From an uncultured Prevotella sp. (lineage in GTDB: Bacteria > Bacteroidota > Bacteroidia > Bacteroidales > Bacteroidaceae): a DNA stretch of 64,000 nucleotides. Below the pieces are notes generated by a model. It was not told the origin of the DNA. It saw nothing but the letters and a program-made list of their open reading frames with translations, and searched no databases. The DNA is taken from assembly GCA_900555035.1 (NCBI GenBank), contig USJX01000001.1:1-64000 (forward strand). Reading direction: 5' to 3'. The position numbers were made by a program, and so were the translations under genes. Position 1 is the stretch's first letter; each line of letters starts with the position of its first letter. Positions 8,207-17,401 of the stretch are shown one piece after another.

Positions 8207-9514
8207 CTATTCTGCCGGTTGTGGAGCAGGCTGTTCTGCTGGCTTCTGAGTAGCCGGCTGCGCCTGTTTTTCGGCAGGATTAGGCTGCTGTGTCAACTTT
8301 TTGTCAGTCTGCTGGGCATGAGTATTCTGCTCATGATTGCCCTTCTGGGCATTCTGCTCGTTATTTCCCTTTGGACCGTTGTTCTGCTTGTTTCCGCCCT
8401 TTGGAGGGAATGGCGAAGGAACGTTCTTCTTAGGGATGGCGAAGCGAACCTTCTCGCTCTCATCGCGCTTCTCGTGGAAGAGCTTAGGCAGAGGGTTCTG
8501 GGTAGCCTCGTCGCTGGTTTCACGGCAGCGGAAGGTTTCGAGCACCGTGAAGACGGCATTGCGGAACGAGAGTGCATCTGCCTCGTCGAATCCTGTCAGG
8601 TCGTAGCGAGGAGTGCTGTTGGCTTCTGCATGGATGATAGGAAGTCCGGCTGTATAGAGCACACCATCTGTAATTTCGATGGAGTTGAAAGGCACGGCTA
8701 CCTGGTCATGGAACATCGCCATGACGCCATCAAACTCGTTGTAATACTCGCGGCTGAAGAATTCTTCTGCAGGGTAAGGACCGAATGCCTGGATGCCCTG
8801 GTCGGCGAGCGTGTTGATGGCTGGGATGATGATGTTGCGCTCCTCGGTGCCGCTGCTCTGGTCCTCGTTGATGCTTGGGTTGAGGGCGAGCACGGCGATG
8901 CGTGGGTTGGTGATGAGGAAGTCGCGCTTCAGGGTCTGCCAGAGCAGGGTAGTCTTCTGGATGATTCCCTCTGCGGTGATTGCCTTTGGTACCTGTGTCA
9001 TTGGGATTCTTCCGGTGATGGATGCAAAGCGCAGGTTATTGCCGAGGAGGAGGGTCAGGGCATGGTTGCCATCGCCCAGACAGGTTTCGATATAGTCTTT
9101 GTGATCCTGGAAGGTATAGCCCTCTATCTTGATATTCTGGTTGCTTACCGGAGCCGTGACGAGCACATCGTAGAGACCGTCGCGATAGTCGGTCATGGCA
9201 CGGTCGAGTGCCTTGACTGCTGCTGCTCCTGATTCCGGAGTAGGCATACCCATATCCACCTTCACTTCCTCTTCTACGGCAGCGAGGAGGTTGATTCTTC
9301 CATCCTCAGCATCTTCAGCTTTCTGGATGATGGAGAACTGGGCTGGCAGGTTCATCGCCTTGCGATAGTAGGCTGCCACTTTTGGCGAGCCGTAGATGAT
9401 AGGGGTGCAATACTCCAGCATCTCCGGTTCGTTGAATGCCTTAAAAATGAGTTCATATCCGATACCGTTGGTATCGCCGTGGGTGATAGCCACTTTGATT
9501 CTTCTATTGTCCAT
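8207..9514 (-). CDS. pdxA: 4-hydroxythreonine-4-phosphate dehydrogenase PdxA with a long low-complexity tail
   Basis: 435 residues. Residues 1-~350 are PdxA: ITHGDTNGIGYELIFKAF at the start, VLVTAPVSNQNI and YTFQDHKDYIE in the middle, and HDQVAVPFN with GLPIIHAEANSTPRYDLTG near the end carry the metal-binding histidines and phosphate-site residues. PdxA is the NAD-dependent step of vitamin B6 (pyridoxal phosphate) synthesis. The last ~70 residues are Gln/Asn/Pro/Lys-rich and have no counterpart in the family (usual length about 330-365). It starts 7 bases after the DUF4837 gene and probably shares its transcript. Confidence 0.92.
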   Translation of the reverse strand: MDNRRIKVAITHGDTNGIGYELIFKAFNEPEMLEYCTPIIYGSPKVAAYYRKAMNLPAQFSIIQKAEDAEDGRINLLAAVEEEVKVDMGMPTPESGAAAVKALDRAMTDYRDGLYDVLVTAPVSNQNIKIEGYTFQDHKDYIETCLGDGNHALTLLLGNNLRFASITGRIPMTQVPKAITAEGIIQKTTLLWQTLKRDFLITNPRIAVLALNPSINEDQSSGTEERNIIIPAINTLADQGIQAFGPYPAEEFFSREYYNEFDGVMAMFHDQVAVPFNSIEITDGVLYTAGLPIIHAEANSTPRYDLTGFDEADALSFRNAVFTVLETFRCRETSDEATQNPLPKLFHEKRDESEKVRFAIPKKNVPSPFPPKGGNKQNNGPKGNNEQNAQKGNHEQNTHAQQTDKKLTQQPNPAEKQAQPATQKPAEQPAPQPAE

Positions 9515-9520
9515 GAAATT

Positions 9521-10462
9521 TTATTTTATAGTAGAAATCGCAGCTTCGAGCTGCTTGATTAATATTTTCTTTTTCATTTCGGGTGCATAGACGAAGCCGA
9601 TGATGTAGAGGTTATGAATGCGATGCATTATGTAAGGTCCTCCCATGGCATCCCCTTTCATCTCCCAGAGTCCTCTTTCTGAGAGATGAGGAATCACCAT
9701 ATACATACTGTCGGTTTCGCCCGGCATATTGGTTCGGAGAATGCTATCAATCAAAGCCTTGTCATTTACATGAAAAGCATTTGAATTTTTCATTCTTCGT
9801 TCTTCACTCTTCACTTTTCCTGTTCTTCGTTCTTCACTCTTCACTTTAAACACGAGCAGGTTCTGCATGCCCGAACTGGCGTTGTTCGAGATCCAGATGA
9901 AGTCTTTCGCCTTTTTGCTGGCGTTCATCGCTGCCGGAATCTTCATGTCGATGCCGAACATCTTTTTGATTTCGTCCTGCATCTCCCTGTTTTGTTTGCT
10001 GGGGTTGCCGGAGATGATATCTGCCAGATGTTTCAGTTCCACTTCATCCACGATGTGGCGGAGTTTCTCGCCATTGAGCCTTTTCCGCAACTGCTGTGCC
10101 GATTGGGCGGTTATGCGAATGATATTCTGTGGTGCTGCATTCTCGTCGTGGTGAAGTGTAACGGAGAAATCCCGCTCTCCGATATTCACGATGATTCGGG
10201 TTCTGACGAGCAGATAGTTTCCCCGGGTCTTTCCCTTTTTCACCTGAATCAGTCGGCAGAGTGGTTCGGGTTGGGGCAGTCCTGTCACATCCTCCGTCAG
10301 CATCTTGGTTACGATGCTGTCGGTATCTCCCTCAAGCACCACCTCGTAAGGCATTCCCGTGCTTTTGGGCAGTTTTCTATTTCGCCCTCCTGTGCTGCAG
10401 CTTGCCAGGAAGAGTAACAGGAGGCAGCCAGCAAGAAGAGTCTTTAAAGATTCTCTAACCAT
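9521..10462 (-). CDS. DUF4837-type lipoprotein
   Basis: About 313 residues from the ATG at 10462, chosen because it begins a lipoprotein signal (MVRESLKTLLAGCLLLLFLASC); the upstream ATG at 10489 adds a charged stretch that fits less well. The body resembles the Bacteroidetes DUF4837 family of periplasm-facing lipoproteins of unknown function. A duplicated VKSEERR unit (27-base DNA repeat near 9,790-9,845) is inserted in frame in the middle. The start overlaps the small upstream membrane ORF by 19 bases. The pdxA gene follows after 6 bases. Confidence 0.8.
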   Translation of the reverse strand: MVRESLKTLLAGCLLLLFLASCSTGGRNRKLPKSTGMPYEVVLEGDTDSIVTKMLTEDVTGLPQPEPLCRLIQVKKGKTRGNYLLVRTRIIVNIGERDFSVTLHHDENAAPQNIIRITAQSAQQLRKRLNGEKLRHIVDEVELKHLADIISGNPSKQNREMQDEIKKMFGIDMKIPAAMNASKKAKDFIWISNNASSGMQNLLVFKVKSEERRTGKVKSEERRMKNSNAFHVNDKALIDSILRTNMPGETDSMYMVIPHLSERGLWEMKGDAMGGPYIMHRIHNLYIIGFVYAPEMKKKILIKQLEAAISTIK

Positions 10463-10548
10463 TTCTTTCCTGGTTTTGTATAAAGCCAAGCCAGAAAGCT
10501 GAGAGCTATGATGAGACTTATCGTCATTGTAAATGTAAATAGATCCAT
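10444..10548 (-). CDS. 34-residue single-pass membrane protein (small ORF 2)
   Basis: MDLFTFTMTISLIIALSFLA begins one transmembrane helix, followed by WLYTKPGKKWLENL. It is paralogous to the ORF just upstream (10553-10660): MD-FTFTM, a hydrophobic helix, WLYTKPG-KWL. ATG at 10548, TAA at 10444-10446. It overlaps the start of the DUF4837 gene by 19 bases. Two adjacent conserved copies argue that both are translated. Function unknown. Confidence 0.65.
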   Translation of the reverse strand: MDLFTFTMTISLIIALSFLAWLYTKPGKKWLENL

Positions 10549-10552
10549 AATC

Positions 10553-10660
10553 TTATTTAAATCCATCAAGCCATTTTTGACCAGGTTTTGTGTATAACCA
10601 TCCCAATATGCATAATGAGATGATGCAACTCGTAACCATTGTAAATGTAAACATGTCCAT
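10553..10660 (-). CDS. 35-residue single-pass membrane protein (small ORF 1)
   Basis: MDMFTFTMVTSCIISLCILG starts the helix and WLYTKPGQKWLDGFK ends the protein. An unusually good Shine-Dalgarno sequence (AAAGGAGGTGAAT) lies directly before the ATG at 10660. It sits 14 bases after rlmN and 4 bases before the paralogous second copy, so it looks like a tandem duplication inside the rlmN-DUF4837-pdxA operon. Function unknown. Confidence 0.68.
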   Translation of the reverse strand: MDMFTFTMVTSCIISLCILGWLYTKPGQKWLDGFK

Positions 10661-10674
10661 ATTCACCTCCTTTC

Positions 10675-11748
10675 TTATCCCTTGCCATGCTTCTGCTCTT
10701 CATCCTCGTGCTGTCGGATTTCTCCAATCTTCTTCGAGGTGCTGAGCAAGCCGCAGGCGGCATAGATGTCCTGGCCGCGGCTGGCACGGATGGTGGTGAA
10801 AACACCATGCTGGGTGAGGTAATCACGGAACTGCTCCATCTTCTCGTCGTTCACACCCTGCAACGGGATGTCGGGAATCTGATGGAAGCGGATGAGATTG
10901 AAACGGCAATCCAGACCCTTCACCAGTTTGATGATGGCCTTGGCATGCTGCATGCTGTCGTTCACGCCCTTGAACACGATGTACTCGAAACTCAGGCGGC
11001 GCTGATGGGAGAAATCGTAGTTCTTCAATAGCTCCACTACCTGCTCGATACCCATGCCCCTTTCGGCAGGCATCAGTTCGGCACGCTCCGAAGGAATCGG
11101 GTCGTGCATCGAAATCGCCACATGGCACTCGCTCTCTTCCAGGAATCGCTTCAGCTTGTTTTTCACGCCCACAGAACTTACCGTGATGCGCTTCGGACTC
11201 CACGCCCAACCGTAATCGGCGGTGAGAATCTCGGTGGCACGAAGCACATTGTCGAGATTATCCATCGGCTCGCCCTGTCCCATGAACACGATGTTGGTGA
11301 GCTTATCCACCTCAGGCAGCGAGTAAATCTGGTTCAGGATGTCGCCGGCAGGCAAACTCCCCTCAAAGCCCTGCTTTCCGGTTTGGCAGAAGAGGCAGTT
11401 CATCTTGCAGCCCACCTGCGAAGAGACGCAGAGCGTGGCGCGGTCCTTATCAGGAATATACACCGTTTCCACGAACTTTCCGCTTCGGGTAGGGAAGAGA
11501 TACTTGATGGTACCATCCACAGAATGTTGTGCGTCAGAATATTCTGCGCATCCTATTTCGTATTCGGCAGCGAGTTTGGCACGGTTGGCCTTCGAGATGT
11601 TGGTCATCTCATCAATGCTCTTCACATGCTGCTCATAGAGCCACTTCGCCATCTGTCCGCCGGTGAAGGCAGGCATGCCGAGATCCTTAGCCACCTGCTT
11701 CAATTCGGCAAGTGTAAGGCCCAAAAGATATTTTTTTTCATTATTCAT
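10675..11748 (-). CDS. rlmN: 23S rRNA (adenine-2503-C2) / tRNA (adenine-37-C2) methyltransferase RlmN
   Basis: 357 residues, a radical-SAM methyltransferase. The [4Fe-4S] motif CKMNCLFC is at about 113-120. The family motifs VFMGQGEPMDNLDNV, SPKRITVSSVG and the C-terminal AACGLLS, which holds the methyl-carrying cysteine, are all present. It methylates A2503 of 23S rRNA and A37 of some tRNAs. It is the first gene of the leftward operon rlmN-small ORFs-DUF4837-pdxA. Confidence 0.96.
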   Translation of the reverse strand: MNNEKKYLLGLTLAELKQVAKDLGMPAFTGGQMAKWLYEQHVKSIDEMTNISKANRAKLAAEYEIGCAEYSDAQHSVDGTIKYLFPTRSGKFVETVYIPDKDRATLCVSSQVGCKMNCLFCQTGKQGFEGSLPAGDILNQIYSLPEVDKLTNIVFMGQGEPMDNLDNVLRATEILTADYGWAWSPKRITVSSVGVKNKLKRFLEESECHVAISMHDPIPSERAELMPAERGMGIEQVVELLKNYDFSHQRRLSFEYIVFKGVNDSMQHAKAIIKLVKGLDCRFNLIRFHQIPDIPLQGVNDEKMEQFRDYLTQHGVFTTIRASRGQDIYAACGLLSTSKKIGEIRQHEDEEQKHGKG

Positions 11749-11752
11749 ACTG

Positions 11753-11790
11753 CAAAGATAGTGTTTTTTGCCGAAAAAGTGTTATCTTTG
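11753..11790. promoter_or_regulatory. Divergent promoter pair between rlmN and the DUF4922 gene
   Basis: Two -7 boxes lie back to back: TATCTTTG on the minus strand (11753-11760, for rlmN) and TATCTTTG on the plus strand (11783-11790, for the gene at 11885). Their upstream elements overlap, so the polymerases would compete. Confidence 0.65.
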
Positions 11791-11884
11791 CCACATATTT
11801 TAAGATAATAAGTTGAAATAAAGATAAAAATCATGGTTTCGAGCCCCAAAACGGGGCGAAAAACAGAAAATTAGAAACAAAGAA

Positions 11885-14800
11885 ATGAGAGAAAAAATAG
11901 ACCTTTTCTTGCCATGTGAAGACCTGGAGGTGGCCCAAGAAGCACTCGGAGAACTTCATGACAACAAGACTGTTCAGCATATCAACCTGATGGTGAGTGC
12001 CGATTTCGCTGCCCATCACCAGGTGCCAGACGGCTGTACCTTCGTGGTTATCGACCGACTGGAGAGTAGCAACACCGTGGAGAGCATCGCCGAAAATGCC
12101 GATGCCGACTTCGTGATGATCTGCACCAAGACCACCCCTATCAGATGGGGTCTCTATGCCTTGGAGCGTTTCCTGCGCACGGCGGATGATACCGCGGCGG
12201 TGATGGTTTACTCCGACCACTATTCGCTGGTGAAGGATGATGCATCTTCAGAAAAAGCATCTTCTGAAGCGGATGCATCTGATTCGGAAAAAGCATCTGG
12301 TAAACTGGAAAAGCATCCTGTGATTGATTATCAGCAGGGTAGTTTGCGGGATGACTTTGATTTCGGAAGCCTCTGGCTCGTCAAGGCGCAGGCGCTGCGC
12401 AACTATATCGCCCAGCAGGATAGACAGGAATATCAGTTTGCCGGTCTCTACGACCTGCGTCTCTATCTGAGCCGTGTGGGAGAGATTTTCCATCTGAATG
12501 AGTTCCTCTATACCGAGAACGAACTGGATAACAGAAAGAGCGGCGAAAAGCAGTTTGACTATGTGAACCCTAGAAACCGTGAGGTGCAGATAGAGATGGA
12601 AAAGGCTTGTACCCAGCATCTTAACAAGGTGGGCGCCCTGGTGGATACCAGCTACTACCGTCTGCCTGATTTCGACGAACAGGAGTTTGAATACGAAGCT
12701 TCGGTGGTGATTCCGGTGTTTAACCGTGAGAAGACCATCGCCGATGCCGTGAAGAGTGCCCTGGCGCAGAAAACGGATTTCAAGTTTAACGTGATTGTGG
12801 TAAACAATCATTCTACGGATAAAACCGGAGAGATTCTTGATGAAATAGCAGATGACCGTTTGATTCAGATAGTTCCTGATAGAAAGGACCTGGGTATCGG
12901 CGGCTGCTGGAATGTAGCCATCAACAGCGACTATTGCGGAAAATTCGCCGTGCAGTTGGATAGCGACGACCTGTATTCATCTCCTGAAACCCTTCAGAAG
13001 ATAGTAGATGCCTTCTACGAGCAGAAGGCGGCGATGATGATTGGCGCCTACCGCATGTGCGATTTCGACCTGAATACCCTGCCTCCGGGACTCATCGATC
13101 ACAAGGAATGGACTGAGGATAACGGTTGTAACAACGCCTTGCGTATCAATGGCTTGGGAGCGCCACGCGCCTTCTTTACCCCGTTGGTAAGACAGATGCA
13201 GTTCCCTAACACCAGCTATGGCGAGGACTACGCCCTGGGACTGGCTTTCTCTCGCCGCTACCGCATCGGCAGAATCTACGACGAGCTTTATCTCTGCCGT
13301 CGCTGGGGAGGCAATTCGGATGCCGTCCTGAGCATCGACAGGGTGAATGCCAACAATCTCTATAAAGACCGTCTGCGCACCATGGAGCTGATGGCCCGCA
13401 AGCAGATGATGCAGGGCAAGGCGGATATCATGGAAGACAGCAGCATCTCCAGATTCTTCAACCGACAGTTGGAGAAATGGGCTGATGCCCGCCATCGCTT
13501 CCGCGACCTGAAGCATGTGGAAACCCGTCAGCTCTCGGAGTTAATCAAGCTGCAGTGGAACCCTGCCCGCATCGTGAGCACGGGAGCCAAGATAGACAGG
13601 AAGACCCTGGGCGAGCGCCCTTGCTTCCTCTGCGACCGCAACCGTCCAAAGGAGCAGATGTCGCAGCAGATAGACGAAAACTTCCATCTGCTGGTGAATC
13701 CGTTCCCAATCCTTCCGGTGCATTTCACCATTCCGGCCCGCAAGCATCAGTATCAGGCCATCTATCAGAACTACGGCGAGATGCATCGCTTCCTCTCGCT
13801 TCACAGCGAACTGATGGTGTTCTACAATGGTCCGAAGTGCGGTGCCTCTGCCCCGGATCATCTTCATTTCCAGGCAGGTACGAGCGGCATCCTGCCGTTG
13901 CAGGCCAACTGGCAGCGCCTTTCGCGCAATCTTACCGACGTCATCTCTCTGAACGATGAAGAGAAGATAGCCGTGGTTCACGACTTCGTGGTTCCTGCCT
14001 TCGTCATCATCTCGAAGAGTGAGGAGAGCGACGAGATGCTCTTCCACCGTCTTTACAGAGCCATGCCGCTGCGTGGTGGAGAGACCGAGCCGATGATGAA
14101 CATCGTGGCTTGGAGAAAGGGCGATGAATTCATCTCGGTGGTGATTCCGAGAGAGAAGCACCGTCCGGAGGCTTACTTTGCCGATGGCGATGCCCAACTG
14201 ATGGTTTCGCCAGGCGCCCTGGATATGTCGGGACTCATCATCACCCCAAGAGAGGAGGATTTCAGAAAACTGACCGATGAGCGTGCCGAGGCGCTGCTGC
14301 AGGAATGCGGTGTGAGACAGGAGAAGATGAACAGTATCGTGAGCAAACTGAAGGCGGCAAAGGAGGCAGAAGATTCTATTCTGGCTACATCTGCCCTATA
14401 TAATGAGGAGGAACCAGAGGTTACCGTGGGCATCGTGAGTGCCCAGAAGGTGCATTTCTCGCTGAACAAGCCTTATCTGGCTAAGGGTGAAATCGTGATT
14501 GGCGAGCAGGAGGTGGAGTTCTTCGAGGGAGGTATCATGTGGAACGGCAATCTTTACAGTAAGCTCACCTTCCATCCGCAGAGCGACGACGCCTCGTTCT
14601 CTATCAGCGACGTGACCATCGGTGTGAACTTCCACTGGGAGCGCAAGGAGACGCAGACCTTCCTGGGTGCCCTCCGCTTCGTGGTGGAATCGGATAAGAT
14701 CTATGCCATCAACGAACTGCCTGTGGAGCGCTATCTGGAGAGTGTAATCAGCAGTGAGATGAGTGCCACATCGAGTCTCGAACTGCTGAAGGCGCATGCC

Positions 14801-15739
14801 GTGATTTCGCGTTCGTGGCTGCTGGCGCAGATACAGAAGCGCAGAGAGGTGGCTGAGAGCGGCAACAATTTCTTCTCGTTCACCAAGAAGGAGGATATGC
14901 TGATTCGCTGGTACGACCGTGAGGACCACACCCTCTTTGATGTGTGTGCCGATGACCACTGCCAGCGCTACCAGGGCATTACGAAGGAAACCTCGCCTCA
15001 TGTTGCCGAGGCTATCAGGCTGACCCGTGGCCAGGTGTTGCTGGATGGCGGCGAGATTTGCGATGCAAGATTCTCGAAATGCTGCGGCGGAGTAACTGAG
15101 GAATTCCAATACTGCTGGGAGAATACGCCGAAGAACTATCTCACGGCAGTGAGGGATATCGCCTTGGGAATATCGGGTGCAGAAAATGCTCCTCTTCCGA
15201 ATCTGACGAATGAGGATGAGGCAGAGAAGTGGATCCGCTTCAATCCGCCTGCTTTCTGCAACACGCAGGATAAGAAGATCCTCTCTGAGGTATTGAACGA
15301 TTACGACCAGGAAACCGTGGATTTCTATCGCTGGAAGGTGACCCTGACCCAGGAGAAACTGCAGCAGCTCATTGCCGACAAGCTGAAGATGGACTTCGGT
15401 GCCATCCTCGACATGAAGGCGGTGGAAAGAGGAACGAGCGGCCGTATCAGCAAACTGCAGATTATCGGAACCGAGAAAACCTTCACCATAGGTAAGGAAC
15501 TGGAAATCCGCCGTGCCCTGAGCGATTCTCATCTTCTGAGCTCTGCCTTCGTGGTAGATAAATATGATGCAGATGAAAACGGTGTTCCGCAGCGCTTCGA
15601 ACTGATTGGCGCCGGATGGGGACACGGAGTAGGACTCTGCCAGATTGGTGCTGCCGTGATGGGCGAGGAGGGCTATCTCTATGACGCCATCCTGCTGCAC
15701 TACTATCAGGGAGCAGAAATCAAGAAACTCTATCAATAA
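11885..15739 (+). CDS. Glycosyltransferase - DUF4922 - SpoIID multidomain protein
   Basis: 1,284 residues, no signal peptide. (1) An N-terminal ~270-residue glycosyltransferase-like region. (2) A GT2 domain (about 275-540) with [22 protein letters not shown] and QLDSDDLY (DxD-type). (3) DUF4922 (about 555-850), related to GalT/ADP-sugar phosphorylases, with a CFLC pair and the HIT-like PDHLHFQAG. (4) A C-terminal SpoIID/LytB domain (about 940-1284) with [14 protein letters not shown] and [13 protein letters not shown]. SpoIID enzymes are lytic transglycosylases acting on denuded glycan. This architecture is conserved in Bacteroidales and probably links sugar metabolism with peptidoglycan processing. 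The AmpG-like transporter downstream supports a cell-wall role. Confidence 0.88.
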   Translation: MREKIDLFLPCEDLEVAQEALGELHDNKTVQHINLMVSADFAAHHQVPDGCTFVVIDRLESSNTVESIAENADADFVMICTKTTPIRWGLYALERFLRTADDTAAVMVYSDHYSLVKDDASSEKASSEADASDSEKASGKLEKHPVIDYQQGSLRDDFDFGSLWLVKAQALRNYIAQQDRQEYQFAGLYDLRLYLSRVGEIFHLNEFLYTENELDNRKSGEKQFDYVNPRNREVQIEMEKACTQHLNKVGALVDTSYYRLPDFDEQEFEYEASVVIPVFNREKTIADAVKSALAQKTDFKFNVIVVNNHSTDKTGEILDEIADDRLIQIVPDRKDLGIGGCWNVAINSDYCGKFAVQLDSDDLYSSPETLQKIVDAFYEQKAAMMIGAYRMCDFDLNTLPPGLIDHKEWTEDNGCNNALRINGLGAPRAFFTPLVRQMQFPNTSYGEDYALGLAFSRRYRIGRIYDELYLCRRWGGNSDAVLSIDRVNANNLYKDRLRTMELMARKQMMQGKADIMEDSSISRFFNRQLEKWADARHRFRDLKHVETRQLSELIKLQWNPARIVSTGAKIDRKTLGERPCFLCDRNRPKEQMSQQIDENFHLLVNPFPILPVHFTIPARKHQYQAIYQNYGEMHRFLSLHSELMVFYNGPKCGASAPDHLHFQAGTSGILPLQANWQRLSRNLTDVISLNDEEKIAVVHDFVVPAFVIISKSEESDEMLFHRLYRAMPLRGGETEPMMNIVAWRKGDEFISVVIPREKHRPEAYFADGDAQLMVSPGALDMSGLIITPREEDFRKLTDERAEALLQECGVRQEKMNSIVSKLKAAKEAEDSILATSALYNEEEPEVTVGIVSAQKVHFSLNKPYLAKGEIVIGEQEVEFFEGGIMWNGNLYSKLTFHPQSDDASFSISDVTIGVNFHWERKETQTFLGALRFVVESDKIYAINELPVERYLESVISSEMSATSSLELLKAHAVISRSWLLAQIQKRREVAESGNNFFSFTKKEDMLIRWYDREDHTLFDVCADDHCQRYQGITKETSPHVAEAIRLTRGQVLLDGGEICDARFSKCCGGVTEEFQYCWENTPKNYLTAVRDIALGISGAENAPLPNLTNEDEAEKWIRFNPPAFCNTQDKKILSEVLNDYDQETVDFYRWKVTLTQEKLQQLIADKLKMDFGAILDMKAVERGTSGRISKLQIIGTEKTFTIGKELEIRRALSDSHLLSSAFVVDKYDADENGVPQRFELIGAGWGHGVGLCQIGAAVMGEEGYLYDAILLHYYQGAEIKKLYQ

Positions 15740-15839
15740 CAAGAAACACTATCAATAATTTGAATGTAGAATGTGGGGTGTTAAAAGGGGCTACACTTCT
15801 TTTAACACCTGATGTTCTGAACCTAATATTGAAAATGAA

Positions 15840-17174
15840 ATGGTAACAAAGAAAAATAGTCGGAATCCATGGGCTTGGATTCCGACCCTCTATTTTGCAG
15901 AAGGACTGCCCAACGTCATTGTGACCGCCCTCTCTGTGGTAATGTATATGCAGTTGGGCCTCACTGATGCAGAGGTGGGTCTCTATACCGGATGGCTCGC
16001 CCTGCCTTGGGTAATCAAGCCCCTGTGGAGCCCGTTCATCGACCTGCTGAAGACCAAGCGCTGGTGGGTGCTCACCATGCAGGCGCTCATCGGAGCCGCC
16101 CTTGCCGGCATCGCCTTCTCGCTGCCTACTGCCTTCTGGTTCCAGGCAACGATGTGCTTCTTCTTCCTCATCGCCTTCTGCAGTGCCACCCATGATATTT
16201 CGGCGGATGGTTTTTATATGATAGAATTGGATGAGCATACGCAGACCAAGTTTGTGGGACTGCGAAACACGTTTTATCGCCTCGCCATCATCTTTGTGAA
16301 TGGATTCCTGGTGATGCTGGCAGGTGTTCTCCAGGTGATGTTCCGCAACCAGATACGCTTCTCGTGGGCACTTATCTTCTACGGATTGGCGGGCATCTTC
16401 ATCGGACTGTGGCTCTATCACAGCCGGTTTATGCCGCGCCCTAAGGAGGATGTGCAGACGGATAGAACGGTGGGCGAAGTGGCGCACGAACTGAAGAACA
16501 TGTTCCGCACCTTCTTCGTGAAGTTCAGGGTGGGGGAAACCATCTGCGTGATGCTCTTCCTGCTGCTCTATCGCTTCCCGGAAGCACTCCTGAATACGAT
16601 GACCAAGACCTTCGTCCTCCGTCCGAATTCGCAGGGCGGACTGGGCTTGTCGCCGCAGGAATATGGCTTTGCCAATGGCACGGTGGGACTGATAGGCTTG
16701 CTGCTGGGTGGTATCATCGGCGGTATTCTGGTGAGCCGCGACGGTATGAAGAAATGGCTCTGGCCGATGGTTTGCGCCATCACCCTGCCGGATGTGGTTT
16801 ACATCTATCTGAGTTATTCGCTGAACAGCGATATTATCGTGGTATCGAGCTGCCTTTTCGTAGAGCAGTTTGGCTATGGTCTGGGCTTCACGGTTCTTAC
16901 GCTCTACATGCTGTTCTACAGTCAGGGCAAGTTCAAGACCTCGCATTATTCCATCTGCACGGGCATCTCCTATCTGGGTTTGATGCTGCCAGGCATGGTA
17001 TCGGGCTATCTGAAAGATATGGTAGGCTATCGCATGTTCTTCATCATCGTGATGGCCTGCTGCGCCATCACTTTCCTGGTTACTGCCTTCCTGAAGATTG
17101 ATCCGGAGTTCGGAAAGAAGGAGAAGGATATCAAGGAGGAAATAGAAGAGGAAGAAATGGAAGTGATAGAATAA
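15840..17174 (+). CDS. MFS transporter, AmpG-like
   Basis: 444 residues with about 12 predicted transmembrane helices. The N-terminus, WAWIPTLYFAEGLPN followed by LPWVIKPLWSPFID, resembles AmpG/SLC33 permeases, which import anhydro-muropeptides or related acylated sugars across the inner membrane. SATHDISADGF is the conserved loop segment between early helices. Its position 100 bases after a SpoIID-containing gene fits peptidoglycan recycling. Substrate is inference. The C-terminal tail is Glu/Lys-rich. A strong terminator follows. Confidence 0.85.
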   Translation: MVTKKNSRNPWAWIPTLYFAEGLPNVIVTALSVVMYMQLGLTDAEVGLYTGWLALPWVIKPLWSPFIDLLKTKRWWVLTMQALIGAALAGIAFSLPTAFWFQATMCFFFLIAFCSATHDISADGFYMIELDEHTQTKFVGLRNTFYRLAIIFVNGFLVMLAGVLQVMFRNQIRFSWALIFYGLAGIFIGLWLYHSRFMPRPKEDVQTDRTVGEVAHELKNMFRTFFVKFRVGETICVMLFLLLYRFPEALLNTMTKTFVLRPNSQGGLGLSPQEYGFANGTVGLIGLLLGGIIGGILVSRDGMKKWLWPMVCAITLPDVVYIYLSYSLNSDIIVVSSCLFVEQFGYGLGFTVLTLYMLFYSQGKFKTSHYSICTGISYLGLMLPGMVSGYLKDMVGYRMFFIIVMACCAITFLVTAFLKIDPEFGKKEKDIKEEIEEEEMEVIE

Positions 17175-17252
17175 TATTCCTATAGAAGATAGAATCTATC
17201 TCTATATGAAGATAGAAACTGTTTTCTATATATAAATAGGTGAAAATCTGAA

Positions 17253-17286
17253 AAAAGGTCGTTGGGTATCGTCCCAACGACCTTTT
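17253..17286 (+). terminator. Rho-independent terminator after the MFS gene
   Basis: AAAAGGTCGTTGGG (17253-17266) pairs perfectly with CCCAACGACCTTTT (17273-17286) around a 6-base loop and runs into T residues. Confidence 0.9.
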
Positions 17287-17325
17287 TCTGTTAAAGTATT
17301 TGAAATCTTTATCTTCTGCCCTTGT

Positions 17326-17369
17326 GATATCATTTTAATATCGTATATTTGCGATATCAAAATGATATC
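17326..17369 (+). promoter_or_regulatory. Promoter of the SPFH operon inside an 18-bp inverted repeat
   Basis: GATATCATTTTAATATCG (17326-17343) and CGATATCAAAATGATATC (17352-17369) form an inverted repeat with a single mismatch. The 8 bases between them are exactly the -7 box TATATTTG (17344-17351). A repressor bound here would block RNA polymerase. The small ribbon-helix-helix protein encoded in the same operon is a candidate regulator (inference). Confidence 0.75.
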
Positions 17370-17401
17370 AACATCAATAACGTAATAAATAAAGTAAAAT
17401 T

